A DNA stretch of 64,000 nt, taken from Tretioscincus oriximinensis (Eukaryota > Chordata > Lepidosauria > Squamata > Gymnophthalmidae). Position 1 is the first letter of the stretch; every line of letters starts with the position of its first letter. Under the pieces are notes generated by a model, which was not told where the DNA came from, ran no database searches, and worked only from the letters and a program-made list of their open reading frames with translations. Shown piece after piece: positions 38,801 through 53,800 of the stretch. The DNA is taken from the NCBI GenBank assembly GCA_022410635.1, contig JAJVDF010000365.1, positions 539,948-603,947 of the forward strand, written 5' to 3'. A program made the translations under genes and the position numbers.

Positions 38801-41800
38801 GATGTGCAGGATGGTGCAGAGGCACAGCTGATGGAAACGCTCAAGAAATTCAGCTTTCGTCCATTAGCCACAGACAGCATAATGCCCTAGGATTATGGAA
38901 ATGTCCACAACTGCCACCACTTCAACCTGCCCTTTGGCTGAAGAAACAGCTCTCCTTTCTCTAATTTCAGGGGCTACCATGTTTCTAAATACTGGTATGT
39001 TAGTTTTGTTTTTACTGTTAACCACTATGAAACCTTCAGGTATAGGGCAGTACAGAAACGCTTATCTCTCTGTATATATTTCCCAGTCACAATAGTCCCT
39101 GAAGACTCTGCGATTGGACAGTATCTGGACAAATCCCAGGGCCTGGAGTAATGTCATCAACATTCTAAAGCCAGGGTCAGGCTGGCTGTGATTACCATGG
39201 AACCCGGCCCAGTCCAGCTGAAGCCACAGAGAAGAAACAACACAGAAAGAGGGAAGGTGAAACATGAAAGAAGAGGAAGGTAGACTTTCTGTTGCATTAA
39301 ACTCAGGTAACAGGCTTATTCCACTAGTAGATTAATAAATTAATTTATAGAAAAATAATTACTCAGTTTGTCCCAGATTAATGTTTACACTCTTTGAACA
39401 TTCATTAGAACACAAAAACGTTAATGACATGGGCTGCACCATTGGTTAAAAGAAAAAAATTAAAGCTGGTGTTGGTCTTCCCCAAATCGGTTATCAAAAT
39501 TGATTTATTAATTTTAAATTATTTATATCTCGCCCTTCACCACTAGTCCCAGAAAACCAAGAAATAAAGAAAATATGCATACTAATAACACTTTTTTAAA
39601 AAATCCATACTCTCTCTCTCACTGTCCCTCCCTTCCAACCCACTCAACCTGAGAGGACAGTATAGAGAGGGAGCTAAGAGTCAAAAGCCTGTGCGAAGGG
39701 AAGATATACACCACCGAGAAGACCTTCCTAAATGACCCTACCGCTTGCATCTCTGAGGGAAGGAATTCTTTATGCACAGATGGGTCTATATGGGAGAAGG
39801 CTAGCCAGGCTCTATCTGTTTAGGGCTCCCTTTTTTTCAAAGTCAACTGGAAGAAATTCTGTGCAAAGGGAAAAATCACCAGTAGCCCCCCTTTCCCAGG
39901 CCCCTTGCGCCCCCCCAGAGTTACTCACGATTGTGTGAGGCTGAGTGCTCTGGCATCCGCTACCACACCAGGCACACTCTGGATCCTTGGCACATGTGCC
40001 TTTTTCTGTATAAATGGAGCAGTAATCCAGGTGATACTGTGGCCACAAAGAAAGAAAAGGAGAGAATATTGGAGATGACCACTCCTTTCTTCAATGTTAG
40101 GGCTTGGCAGCCTCAATGAAGCACACTGACTGTTAGCAATCCAGTCACTAAAAAAGCCTGTGGTCTTGGATTCTCTAAAATCCAATAAATAACCTTTTAG
40201 GGTATTCAGTAACGTGAACATGGTAAAACCTACAAGACTTCAAGGCTAGATATAAAAGTTAATTGGCTCTCGGCTCCCAGAGAATGCTGGGAATTGTAGT
40301 AAGCCAAGCACAGCAATGACGTACGGGGCATATCATGTGATGAGAATGCAAGGAAAAGTAATGGGAACACAGGAAGCAGCATGGAAAATTGAGGGTAGGT
40401 GGGGCAGAATTACAAATGCGTTTTTTGGGTTTAAAAGAAATAGCAAAACAACACATGTTGTGGGGATCTGTGCTGTGCATCTGAAGAAGTAGACGTGTCT
40501 ACAAAAGCTTATGCCACCCACTTTTCTCCAGTTAGTCTCAAAGTGCTGCTAGCTCCTTTGCTGGACTTTCTACTAGACTAACATGGCTATTTCTCTGAAA
40601 TTGACGACCAAAGAAAGAGGCAGACAGATTGAGCTTTTGTAGACAAGACTCCTCTGTTACAGTAGTCCATTTTTTGAGTTTCCATAAACACCAGCAAAGA
40701 TCAGTTACATAGTAGCCAGAAAAAATAAAACCGAGATTCTAAACGTCTTGGACGAGACTTTGGCAGGCAAAAATCTAAGAGCACAACACACAGCCAGTGC
40801 TGGGTGTAATATGGAGCAGAAATTGCGCCCTGGGAGCCTGAAAATTGCAGACTTTTGGAGGACGTTATGCATACAAGGTGAGCATGTGAAATTTAGTGGC
40901 GTCACTTCTAGTCCCACCCCAAAAATGATGTCACTCTGTTACTGGAGCCGAAGCTGTAAACGACATCATAAATGATATCACTACATCTGTAGTTATGAAA
41001 ACCTTTGAAAGGCTAGTGATGGCCCACTTGAAAACCATCACGGTTCCATATCGAGCAAATAGATCGACAGATGATGCTGTTAATATGGCTCTGCACTACA
41101 TCCTACAGCATCTTGAATCTCCAAAGACCTACGCAAGGGTTCTCTTTGTAGACTTTAGTTCAGCATTCAACACCATCATACCAGACATTCTTCTAACTAA
41201 ACTAAATCAGCTAGTGGTACCTGAGCACACTTGTAAGTGGATCACAAGCTTCCTAACAGGCATGAAGCAGCAGGTGAAGCTAGGCAAAATCACATCAAAT
41301 ACCTGTACAATTAGCACAGGGGCTCCCCAAGGCTGTGTACTTTCACCACTTCTCTTCTCTCTATATACCAACGACTGCATCTCAAACGATCCATCTGTTA
41401 AACTACTGAAGTTTGCAGATGATACAACAGTGATTGGTCTCATTCAAGACAACGATGAAACTGCATACAGATGAGAGGTTGAACAACTAACCTCCTGGTG
41501 CCACCAGAACAATCTAGAACTGAACACACTTAAAACCGTAGAAATGGTGGTTGATTTTAGGAGAAACCCTCTCATCCTACCTTCTCTCACAATACTAGAC
41601 AACACAGTACCAACAGTAGAGACCTTCAAATTCCTAGGCTCTATCATATCCCAAGACCTAAAATGGTCACCTAACATCAAAAATGTTATCAAAAAAGCAC
41701 AACTTAAGAAGCTCAAACTGCCTAAAGAGCTGCTGATTCAGTTCTACAGGGGAATCATCGAGTCTGTCATCTGCACCTCTATAACTGTCTGGTTTGGTTT

Positions 41801-44800
41801 TGCAACCCAACAAGACCGACACAGACTTCAAAGGATAATTAGAACTGCAGAAAAAATAATTGCTGCTAACCTGCCTTCTATTGAGGACCTATATACTGCA
41901 CGGGTCAAAAAGAGGGCTGGGAAAATACTTACTCACCCCTCGCATCCTGGACATAAACTGTTTCAACTCCAGCCCTCAAAACTTTGCTACAGAGTACTCC
42001 ACACCAAGACAACTAGACACAAGAACAGTTTTTTCCCGAACGTCATCACCCTGCTAAACAAATAATTCCCTCAACACTGTTGAACTATTTACTAGGTCTG
42101 CATTGCTATTATTACTCACCATTCCTATCACCAGTCTCCTTCCACTTATGACTGTATGACCATAACTTGCTGCTTATATTTTAAGTTTTTTATTAATATT
42201 GTTTCCCATTGCTTATTTTACCCCTATGACGATCAATATGTGTTGTACCTCATGATTCATGACAAATGTATAATTTTCTTATGTACACTGAGAGCATATG
42301 CACCAAGACAAATTCCTTGTGTGTCCAATCACACTTGGCCAATAAATTTATCTAATCCAATCTAATCTAATCTAATCTACTGGTATCTGCTTCCAGGAAT
42401 GGTGCCCAAAGTGATGCCACTTCCAGTTCCACCCCAGCAATGACATCAATGAATTTCCACAGGCGCTTTTATGCACATGGAGAAGACTCAAATGCCTGAG
42501 ACTTGGGGGCTCCCGCTGCGAGATGTCCTGCCAGATAACTCCTAGCACTGCTCACACTGCCTACCTTTCTCTTGCTTATCTCTAAGGCGCGAAGGGACCC
42601 CCTTGCTAGACTCTGTGGGCCCAGGCTAGCATGGCTACTTCTTTGAAATCATAAATAAAATAGTTGGAGCTGAAGGTTTTATGTACCAACTTCACAGCCC
42701 TGCTTAAAAGCCCATTTCACCTTCACAAGCCCTGCTGATAGCACCTAGCAGCAATCTAAGGAATTGTCCACCATTGTGGTCCCTGCAATTTTATAGCTGA
42801 CTCTCTGATGCCTAGAACTCCACATGAGCCCTCAGTACATGGTCAAAACAACCAATGCTCACAGACAACATTGTGAAGTCACAGTACACAAGAACTACCC
42901 AAAACCTTGTTTTATCAAATCACACACATCCACTAATAATAACATGCGTAAATTTCTTCCAAACTTATAAAGATCAGGAATTCTTGATTCCTGAACCAGA
43001 GCACAGATTGTTAGAGGCCTTTCAGTGGTCAATATTCTACTAAGCTCAGTAAAAGAAGAACCTGGTTTTTATACCCCACCCTTCTCACCCAAAGGGACTC
43101 AAGAGTGGCTTACAAGGTTGTTTTTCACCTGAAGGCTTACATATGTCTATTCTATCTTCCCCATAACATTGTGGTGGTACCTATTAATCTACTTGCAAAT
43201 GTCTTTGCTTTCCAATAGCTAGGTTGGCTGAAGCTGAGGCCAGTCGAGGGTGCTCACCGCTCTCCACTGCCGACATATGGGCCTTGAACTTTGATCTCTC
43301 TGTTGAAACACCAAGCTCTTAACCTCTTGCAACACAGGAGGATACTGAAAGGATGAAGTAAGGAAATGAGCTACTTACCATCTGGGAAGGCACCTGGAAG
43401 ACGAAGGTGGGTACCTTGTAAGCTAAAAGGTCACCCCGTGGCACCCCACTATAACCTCCAGCCACCAGCAACACATTCCCGTTCATGACAGTGGCCACAT
43501 GGGAATATCGGCCCCGAGTCTGTCCCTGGGACTTTGGTTCATGCTCTGAAAGAGGAACATCCAGAATATTTATTTGTTTACATTTATACTCCGCCCCATA
43601 CCCAAAGGTCTCAGGGCGGCAACAACAATCAAAGTGCAAAATCAACATTTTAAAACAATAGCTGAATGCCAACCTGCGGAAGCTAAGAGACCATTGGTAC
43701 CTGGAAAGTTTTCAGTTTCAAAGATAATATACATCTCCCCAAGAGCAGGGGGCCCATATGGACACAGCAGCAGCTAATACCCTATCATAGGAGTTGCTCA
43801 GGAGAAATTGGATAGCCCTTGAAGGGCTCCTTCTCTGAACCTGGTGGAGGACTGTCCTTCAATGGGTACTCTGCCAATGGCAGGTTTGGGGTGTGTGTGC
43901 ATGGCCAGTACTCATAGCAGGGCATTCCTCCTGTCACAGGTCAAGAGAAGAAGCCCTTTCCTTATTCCAGTCCTATCACACAAAGGTGTTGCAAATTTGG
44001 AACAGGCCACAGATGTCTCTTGAGGGCACTGAAAGCTCTAAAGTGAGGACTCAAGAGCAGAAGAGGAGTCTTGCTGAATAGAATCACAGCCTATCTAGTC
44101 TAGCCTTCTGTCTCATACAGAAGCCCACCACTTGCATCTGCACACTCTCAAGGAGAGGAAGGCAAACCCCTCACCTGTTCTTGAGTCCTTGCAAATGGTA
44201 TTTCAAGAATCCTGTCTATTGCTCAATCATGGAGGCAGGATCAAGAGAGCCATCCTAGTAACTATTGATACCCTTGGCTTCTATGAACTTGTCTAATCTT
44301 CTGGATAGCTTCTATGAACTTGAAGCTATCCAGGCTGCTAGCTACCACCACCTCTCCTGGAAGTAAATTCCACAAACCAATGACCCTCTGTGTGAACAAT
44401 ACTTTCCTTTGTCCATCCTAACTCTTCTGCTTATCAGCTTCAAAGAATGCCCTCTGCTGGTTCTAGTGTTGTGAGATTGAGAAAACAATTTCCTCTATTT
44501 CCCTAAAGCATAATTTTATACACTCCAGCCAGATCACCTCAGTTTAAGGCTGAAGAGGCCTAGATGTTGCAGCCTGATTCCGTGAGCCAACGAATCTAAG
44601 GCTTTCCTCACCATGGGTAATTGGAGGAGCCAGCTCATGACTAGAGACCCACTGATGGCAGCCCAGATGGTAGAAGAAGATTTCATCCTCGTAGCATTTC
44701 TCCTCGTGGTAATGAATGTGAACGTTGCCCCCTGATGGAGAGAAAGAGAATTATATGAGGCATTACTGTTCTGTGCCTATTGATTTATGACCCTTGTTGA

Positions 44801-47800
44801 CTGAATGGCTACTTCTATGGGCGACTTTCATTCTCTTGATAGAGATATGGAAGTGATTTGCCATCGCCTACTTTCAACGGGAAGTTTGGGATTGAGCTGG
44901 CAGCCTTCTGCTTTCCAGGCAGTTTACTACGTCACAGGAAAGACAGCAGCCAGATATCTCTAAGCCATTGGGCCCACACTGCCCTTCCCTCAGCCACAGC
45001 TAGTTCTTCCAATGGGAGAGGGAGGGATGAGAGAGGAATTTAAAGGAAAATTCTATCCACCTGTATTTTCACCTCACTCCCTTATTGATTGATTGACTTA
45101 CTTACTTACTTAGTTAGTTGGTTAACTGGTTGGTTAGTTAGCAGGTTAGTAGGTTAGTTGGTTAGCTAGTTAGTTAGTTAGTCAGTTAGTCAGTTCGTTA
45201 GTTAGTTCGTTCATTCCTTAGTTATGTTTTGTCAGGCGCAATATAAACCAGTCCCAGCTGAATTTTTTTCAGCTGGTGGAAAGGGTGTTAAGCTCTCAGA
45301 GAATTAACTGAAGCCTTTTCTCCCAGTCATCATTTTTATTAACAATAGAACAACAAATCATTTGTGTAAGCAAGCAAGCACGAACGGCGCAGTTGCTAAG
45401 GAGACGATCTTTCATCTGAGAGATCAGGTTTTGAGGCCCTGTGTCAGATGTGGGGAGGAATGAGCACTTTCTTCTAGCCTGCAGCTCTAGCCAACCCAAC
45501 TATTCAAAAACAAGAATTGCAAGAAATTACAAATGACTGAGACTAGATAAATGGCAACCACCACAGCCTGGTAGGGAAGATAGAATGTCAGCCTTCAGGC
45601 AAGAAATACCCTTGTAAGCTGCTTTGAGTCCCTTTGGGTTAGAAAAGCAGGGTATAAAAACCCAGTTCTTCTTCTTCCTCATATAATCATATCACAATGC
45701 ATTTGTTGTTCACACACAGGCCTGTTAGAGAAGGTGGACACTCTGCTTCCAATAGAATTATGTTATCTTTAGTTTAAAAGGCCATACACAACATCACTGT
45801 TTTTAGCAACCAAACATTCACACATTTAACAGCAGGTGCTTTTGGCAACAGAGCGTATCCTCGATGCATGCCTGCATCTGCATAAACAGCATTTTACAGT
45901 GTTAAATGCGAAATGGAAAAAGCAAGATTTGCTTTACCAAATGCTTGCATATGCATTACAATAATCGGTATGGACTTTTCAAATTTCTGTCTCTATCTTT
46001 GCTCAAAATTCAGAAGCTTTATCCCACCATATATGGAAGTAAAGGGGTGTGTTCGTGCATCCTCTCCAACATGCAATGTTATTTGACCTATTCATTCTAG
46101 CTACTTGTATGAGATCTATACCACCTATATACCAGTTTGGTATGTAGTTCTCTTATGTTGGCATTCCATATCAATCTTGTTTGACTTCTATTAAATTCTT
46201 CCACAGTTCCTCTGTGAACCCCAATTTTTATTTAGTAAATCTGATTCTGGACCTTCTGACTGGATCATTAAATTGTATACCCAGGACAAATGACAAGCAA
46301 AGCAATTAAAATAGAACAGTTTAAAATAATTAACAATGTTTAAAAGAGAAGGGGATTTTGGTACAGCCAAAGGCGAGGGTGAACAGCTGCTTCTTCACCA
46401 GGTGTCTGAACATGTACGTGTAGAAGAAGAAGAACTGGGTTCTTATACCTCAATTTTCTCACTTTTCAAAGGGACTCAAAGCGGCTTACAAGGATATATT
46501 TTGCCCGAAGGCTGACATTCTATCTTCCCCACCAGGCTCTGGTGGTTCCCATGTATCTACTTGCAATCAGTTGCAATTTCTTGCAGTTCCTGCTTTCGAA
46601 TAGCTGGATTGGCTAGAGCTACAGGCTAGTGGAAGGTGCTCACCCCTCCCCACGTCCCACACAGGGCTTCGAAACCCCATCTCCCAGGCGAGGGACCGTT
46701 TCCTTAGCGACTGACCTATCCATGCCTGCAGGCGCCTGATGCATCTCAGAAGGGAGACCATTTCACTACTGAGCGAAATCATATATCCCCTTCCACATAT
46801 CCATATCCTTTTAACGAGTGAAGGAAGTGGGATTGTCAGGAGCATCTCATCAGAAGATGGTACCCAGTCATACTTACCATACACGACCATGTAATTGCCA
46901 ATGACGGTGGCAGAGTGGAAGGCTCTCTCTCGGGGTCCCCGGTGGGAATCCTTGGCACGCAACGTACTCCAGTAGCGCAGGTCCACGTGGAAGAGGTCTG
47001 TGGTGTTAACTCGCACACTGAACCTGAGTGCAAGAGAAAGAACTTTGAACTAACGATTCTACAGAGACCCTCTTCAGATTCCCACCATCTCAATTTGTCC
47101 ACAGGTGGCTTTTCCTACTCACCGTGCAGTTGAAGGACGGTGCCCACCATAAACCACAAGCGTGCGGGAGGCAAGATGGAAGACCATAGAGTGACCGGCA
47201 GCTGCTGGAGCTTTGCCCCCAGAGGGCACCACCAGCTCCCAACGCCACTTCCTCAAGTGGAAGCGGTACATCAGGGAAGAGAAGACATCCACTGAGGTGC
47301 GACCTGTGGAATGCAGAAGAAATGAGATAGCAGAAACGTTGGATAAATAAAATTATTCGTTGGAATATTAACTGCCAGCTACGCCAGCTAATTCATTACC
47401 TTATTCAATTCTCATGATTGTATGTCCTTGGACACTGCGCATGTCCAAATTTACAGATAAGATGTTCTCTGATTCTGTGGTGGGTCGTTTTTTGGGTGAG
47501 TCGTCTTAAAAGAACTGTTTTGTTTTTGTGAGAACCTGCTAAAGTTCTTCTGAAGTGATCTTTTCATGTAAGCTCAGACACAAGTCTTCTATGTGTCTTA
47601 CTTTTTTTGTTACTCTCTTGCTGTGTGTATATACTGTAAATAAAGACTGAACCTTCCTTTTTGGAATGAGCTATTTTGTGCAGTCTGCGGTTATTTTTCT
47701 GCAAGAGAAGTTTCAACTAAGTTCCTGCGTTCTGGAAGCTGCTGCATTCTGCTATTTTGGACTACATTTAATTATCCAATAAGAAAGGTAGAACTTAAAA

Positions 47801-50800
47801 GAAGAACTGGGTTTTTATACCTCACTTTTCTCACCCGAAGGGACTCAAAGCAATTTACAAGCCATTTTTCACCCGAAGGCTTATGTTCTATCTTCCCCAT
47901 CATTTTGGGATGGTGCCCATTCATCTACTTACAATTGCTCACTTCTGAGCTCACTAGGCTGGCTGAAGCTAAGGCCAGTAGAGGACGCTCGTCCCTCTCC
48001 ACAGCAGACATATGGGCTTCAAACACTGACTTCTCTGTTGAAAGGCCATTGATCTTAACCTCTGCACCACTGTTCCTCTTGAGGTTACAGCTCAAGGGTG
48101 CCACCTTTCTGCCCCCTATACTCAAATTGTGACTTTCAAGGTCATCCCTCCTCCATCGTTTCACACACAACTAACTGTAGGGTCAACTCAAGAGTGACCC
48201 TACACTGTACTAAAGTGCAACACACAGAGTAGTAGAGCCACCATCTCGGAAGTTCACATTGCTCCCCTGGGAGGTAATGGAAATTATCCCCTGTATCTTC
48301 AGCGCTATTCGAATTTCCCATACCCTGATGGAAGGCTAATCAATGCAGGTGTCTAATTGTGGTGATTCAGCACCAACCAAACAGCCAGGTGGCACTTATA
48401 CAGAAACAGGCCAGTGTTCTCCAGGGTGCCACCATATTGTGAGGAAAGAGGGAGGTTCTTGTTCAAGTAGTACTTGCTAAAACTGCAGTCAACTTGATAC
48501 CCCTCAGAAAGGTGGCCTAATATTGAAACTCTATTGATGCTAGACTCCTACTATGGGAGCTGTTGCGTTTTCTAGTTAAAACCAGTCTGTACATGTTTAT
48601 TGCCAGATGGTAAGGTATGACCTTCAATGTCTACCAAGCAGCATATTTCTCATGGGATCACTGGAATGTTGATATTATAGCTTATCACTTATTGGGAACT
48701 GTATGCACCTGCACGTTTACTCATATTCTTCTCTGACTTCATGTAACAAAGATGTTTGCAGTGTGATGTGTATTCTAGAGATGGTTACTTAATTTAAATG
48801 CTGATATGATCTATATATTCTTTACTATTTTTTATTTTATGGAGTTTATAAATAAAGCTAAAAGCCTTCCTGATGGAATGAAACAAACTGTCTGGACTAT
48901 GTTTCTTTATCCTGGAAGAAGCTACAATTTTATTACAGCCGGCTTATCCTTCAGAGCATTGAAAGCTGCACATTTACTCTGCATAATTTGGGTCAGAACC
49001 CAAAATCCCAACAGGAGCAAACAGCAAAAAAATTTCAGCAGTTTCCTTGTACTGCTGCTCACCTCCAAATATATACAGCCATTCATCAACTACAGCTGCT
49101 GCGTGAGCTGCCAGGCCAGGAGGAGGGGGGAACCAGGTGGTGTTGACAGGTATCAGTTCCTGCCAACAGCCTTCTTGAGGCAGGAACATCCAGACATCGT
49201 CGGCAAGGAAACCGCTGATCGTTTCACCTCCAAACAGGACCAAGGAGTCCTCCCAAGCGACCGCTATGTGAGAATGCCGTGCAGACTGCAGAAGAGCAAA
49301 GGGGAAATAAGAGATCAATTGTAAGTTGGGAAAGTAGAGGTTTCTCAGGGACATTTCTATACATTTTCCAGGTTTAGTGCCCTTTCTGCACTCCAGGGTT
49401 CATGGTCTGACCCAGTGGATGTCAACCAGTCTGGCCTGCTGATCTGAGCCACAGAAATGCACGTCTTGAAGCAATGGTGTCTGCACAAAGGAAGGACTTC
49501 TTCTCAGTGATAGACCCCAGCTTGTGAAATTCTCTCACCCCTGAGGTGTGTCAGGTGCCTACACTATACAAGTTCAGATGTCTGGTAAAGATGAACCTGT
49601 TCAGCCTGGCTTTTGGCTTAGCCAAGAATTCTCCTCTTGTTGAAGGCACTGTTCTATTTTTAATTGTTCTGTTTAAATCTGTTTTATGTTTTTTAATGTG
49701 GTCCAACCTGAGACCTTCAAGTATAGGGCGGAAATAAATAAATACAACAATACTGATTTCATCAGTTCCTTGCCCAACAATCCAAGCACTCTAAAAAGCT
49801 AGGAACTAAAGTTTCTAGCCTTAGGAGCCACCAGGGAACCAATTTCAGAAGCATAATTTGGTGCGTCACCAAAATACATCCCCAGGAATCCAAAGTATGG
49901 AGAACTTTCTATCTTTGAATTAGGTCTCTCTAATCCACCAGTAAACCTTAGGGTTTCTCAGAAATTCTGCTCAGGGTCTTCCTGAATGGGATTACATTGG
50001 GGGGGGGGGGGGAATAACTTTTTTCACACCCATTAAAGGTATGAATTTCTATCCTGTGTTTTATCTGTTAAATTTAAATTACATCCATCCAACACAAATA
50101 GAGCTTCACAGTAGTTTGTAGGCTTCATAGATCCGTACTAATGTGCAGACTGATAAGATCCAGAACCTAACCAAGGGAGCTTTTACCATGCCTATTATTC
50201 TTCCTTGGTGTATCAGGGACAATTTCTGGATATATTAATAAAATTCCATTGATGCAGAATTGGAATACATCCACAAATTCCAGTCTACTGACAAGGGACT
50301 GAATAGAAACAATGATCTTCTGGCATAATGCTCATATTAAAACACCATTTAACATCTCAGCCTCTCAAGAGCACTCTTGAACTATTCTTCTCTCCACTTT
50401 GCTGCATATACTTGAGTGCAACACTTTTACCTATTTACACTTCACTCCCTTAGGCACTCCTTTCCACTTATAAGGATTTACTACTACACTTGACCTGACT
50501 AAATCACCTATACACACATTTATATTTCTGCTGCTATTTCTAGAATCCAGCTTGTTATATGTCCCAAGGTAGTTCTTCCCTAGCATCGGAAGACGTAGAC
50601 TTGTCTATGATTAAATTATAAAACAAAAAACCCCATAAATAGTAGTAGTGATGATAATAATAAATAATAAATAAAGATAAAGATAATGATAATAAATAAT
50701 AATAAAGTGTAGCCATACACTTCCACTCAAGCAATCCATGAATATGTTTTGTGTGTTACTATTTGAAAGGTCTGCAATGTTCCATACTTGCATACAAATG

Positions 50801-53800
50801 CTTTTCTGTACATCCCTAGAGCAGATTAAAAATCCATTTAAGGCATTAATAAATCCAGATTTATCCCCACTGTATAAAGTGTTTCTTGGGAATAAAGGGA
50901 AATTGTGACTTACCGGGGATGGACTCAGAACGTGGCGGTGCCAGGCATTTGTGGTGAAGTTATACAAGACAAGATCTCCCAGGGCTGTGTTGAGATCCAA
51001 ACCTGGGGAGCAAAACAGAATAATGAAGAGAGGAAAGAAAGGCCTTTCCTATATTGGGCTTTATTCTGGGATATATCTTGGAATATTGGCGAGCAATTCA
51101 TGTACTAATGTTAATGTGACCTACCATACCTGGCATGTGAACCTTGGAGAATCTCTGCTTGAAAAACAAGCCACAAATACTCTATGATAAATAGCAACTC
51201 TGAGTCCTCTCTGTTCATGGTCGATCTTAGATCCACTGCTGGTTTAAGGTCAGTGGGGCCCCTCAAGAAGTCAAACCAGTTGCCACGACAGCACTCCCTC
51301 CATCCCACTTACCACTGTGACACCAATGGAAGCCTTGATTTCGGCTTTCATTTGTGTTGGGGGCAGGAGAAAAGCACTTCGTGTTCAGTGAACGAATCAT
51401 AGCAGATGCTCCTATGGGTGGGACTGGGCACAGATCAGCTGAAAAGGCCTCCTCCCAGGGCTAACTGTGGTGCATACTGGGAGCTGCAGTCCATAGAGCA
51501 GATTGGGCAAAAGCTGCCCACTTCTTGGACTATACTTCCCAGTAGGCCCCGCTGCTAGCAAACAACTGCTGTGTTTTACCTTTTTCACATTTGGACTGCT
51601 GTTGATGCTACTGCCAGCTTCGTGAAGCTGCTGGGCATCCAAGCTTTTATAATAAGCACTTGTCATTGTGAAAAAAGGCATAGAAAAGCAGGCAGAAACA
51701 CAACTAAGAACCACAAAACAGGAAACAGAAATTCTGCCAAGAAGTAGAGAAACAGGAAGCCAGCAGTTTGTTATGGTTTACATCTGGAACCCAGACAACA
51801 GGGACTGTATTGTGGTTTCGTGTCCATAATTCAAAGAAACACAAACTCTTCCCTTTCACAATTGGGCAGTATGAAGCCATTCAGATTAATAAATTCAGTG
51901 GCATATAATTTTAAACTATAGGGTGGACTTCAACCCAACCAACACTTGGCGCCCCAAATTTGTTCCATGCAGAACAGAATGATTTCTGACCTCCAAAGAT
52001 GTAGAGCCCACCAGTGGCGGGCAAGAATGCCCCCGCAGATGCTGTGCGAGGTCGGAAGCTGGGGTCCCATGCGCTGACGTTGTACCATTTGCCAGCTCCC
52101 TGGTTTTCACTGAGGGCTAAATCACAGGCTTGGCCCACAAACCCAGGTTCACACTGGCAATATCCTGAGTCCTGAAGAAGAAAAACAAGTGAATCTCTTT
52201 ATGCTAAAAATATCCCCAGATTTACAACTTCCTTAAGGACCATAGAAAAACATTCTTTTTCCAAACCGGAAGTGCTTAGGCCCAGTTTGCGTTTATTTGA
52301 GTTAATCCATTTTAGTTAAAAATGATTAATTTCAGCTGCCGTAGCAGGAGTCCTTCATGCTTGCACGAGGTACTTAAGACATTTTAGAAGTGCCTTAAGC
52401 CTCCTTTCCATGCAAATATGTATCTGTTCTGCCTGATGATGCAACACAGGCTTCACTGATGTAGGGGCAACCCCCATGCTATCTGCGTCTATATCTGAAA
52501 GGTGAGGGCGCTGACGGAGGTGTGAAGCCGCACAGATGCCAGCATTCGTCAGCATAGGATCTAGAGCTAGGATCCCGATTCAGACACGGAGACAGCAGCA
52601 AAGGTAAGCTTACTAAACTACAGGTGATCCCATGAGCCCACTGATCTGTCCTGCATGCAAACCCACAGGTGCTAATAGGGCAGAGCCATGTGCTCCACCA
52701 GTAGTATGTTTTAGGGAGTTGTTGCATCTACAGTTACAACTATAATTATGATGCCTATTGTAAAAAAAACCTGCAAATGGAACTGATAGCTCAGTGGTAA
52801 AAGCCACCAACTCAGATAGTCCATATAAGCCAAAATGTCCCACCAACGGATATGGGCAACAAGGGATCCACATACATATGTGATGGGAATGCACTGAAGT
52901 ACAGAAACTTTGGGAAATGGTAGGACAGCAAACTAAAGGAACTTTGGGACATAATATAAATTTAACAGGATCCAGGGAACTGACTAAAAGACAGAAAACA
53001 GAGGGAAGTAATAAATGGACAGTTAATTCCATTAGTATTTTATCATTATTATATTGTTGCTTTGTTATCTGCATTTTATTTTTAAAAAAACTATAAAAAT
53101 TATAATGTCTATTGTAAAAGAAACATCTTGCTCTTGGAAAGAGAAGACTCTAACATTTGTTGGAGAAAGTATTCAAGCATGTGAAAATAATCCTACGCTT
53201 GCAATATATGAATGTAGCTCGGAGGCCTTACCTGGCTACAACTGCCGTGGCTATGGCAATAGGTGGCACAGTCTGGCACTGAACAGTCTTTGCCACCCCA
53301 ATCTCGGAAGCAAGTGCAGCGCCCATCGTAGTCGCAAGTCCCGTGACCCGAGCAGCCCATCGGGCACAGAGAAAAAGTGTAGGTGGCGTTGAAGCCCAAG
53401 AGATTGTAATTGGCGTCACTGAAAAGATGCAGCAGCATCTGCCAAAGGGAAGAGGAAAGACAATGACAAGATCAAAAACTCATACAAACAGACAACAGCA
53501 TTTGGGGAATCAAATCTAACCCATGCTGGGTGCAGGATCAAAATTCAAGCACTGCCAAAGGAAGTCAGTCTCATAAGGGAAGTTCAAGAAGCTCCACACT
53601 ATAAGAAAACATGGTTTTTATTTCTCCTGATGTTCCAATTCAAAGCAACCCTGGCATCCTAGGGAAGAGCCCCACCACGTGGCTACCAAAAGTAGCACTA
53701 TGAAGATCTCAAGGCCTTCTGCTAGTTCCTCCCCTTGCAGGGATGCAAGGAAATATTGATCTTTTGTGACCTGGCCAGGGACCAACGGTGAAGAGCGGGA

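Noticed and set aside
48806..49324. 172-residue plus ORF
   Set aside because: Overlaps coding exon 6 antisense; the rest is intron sequence.
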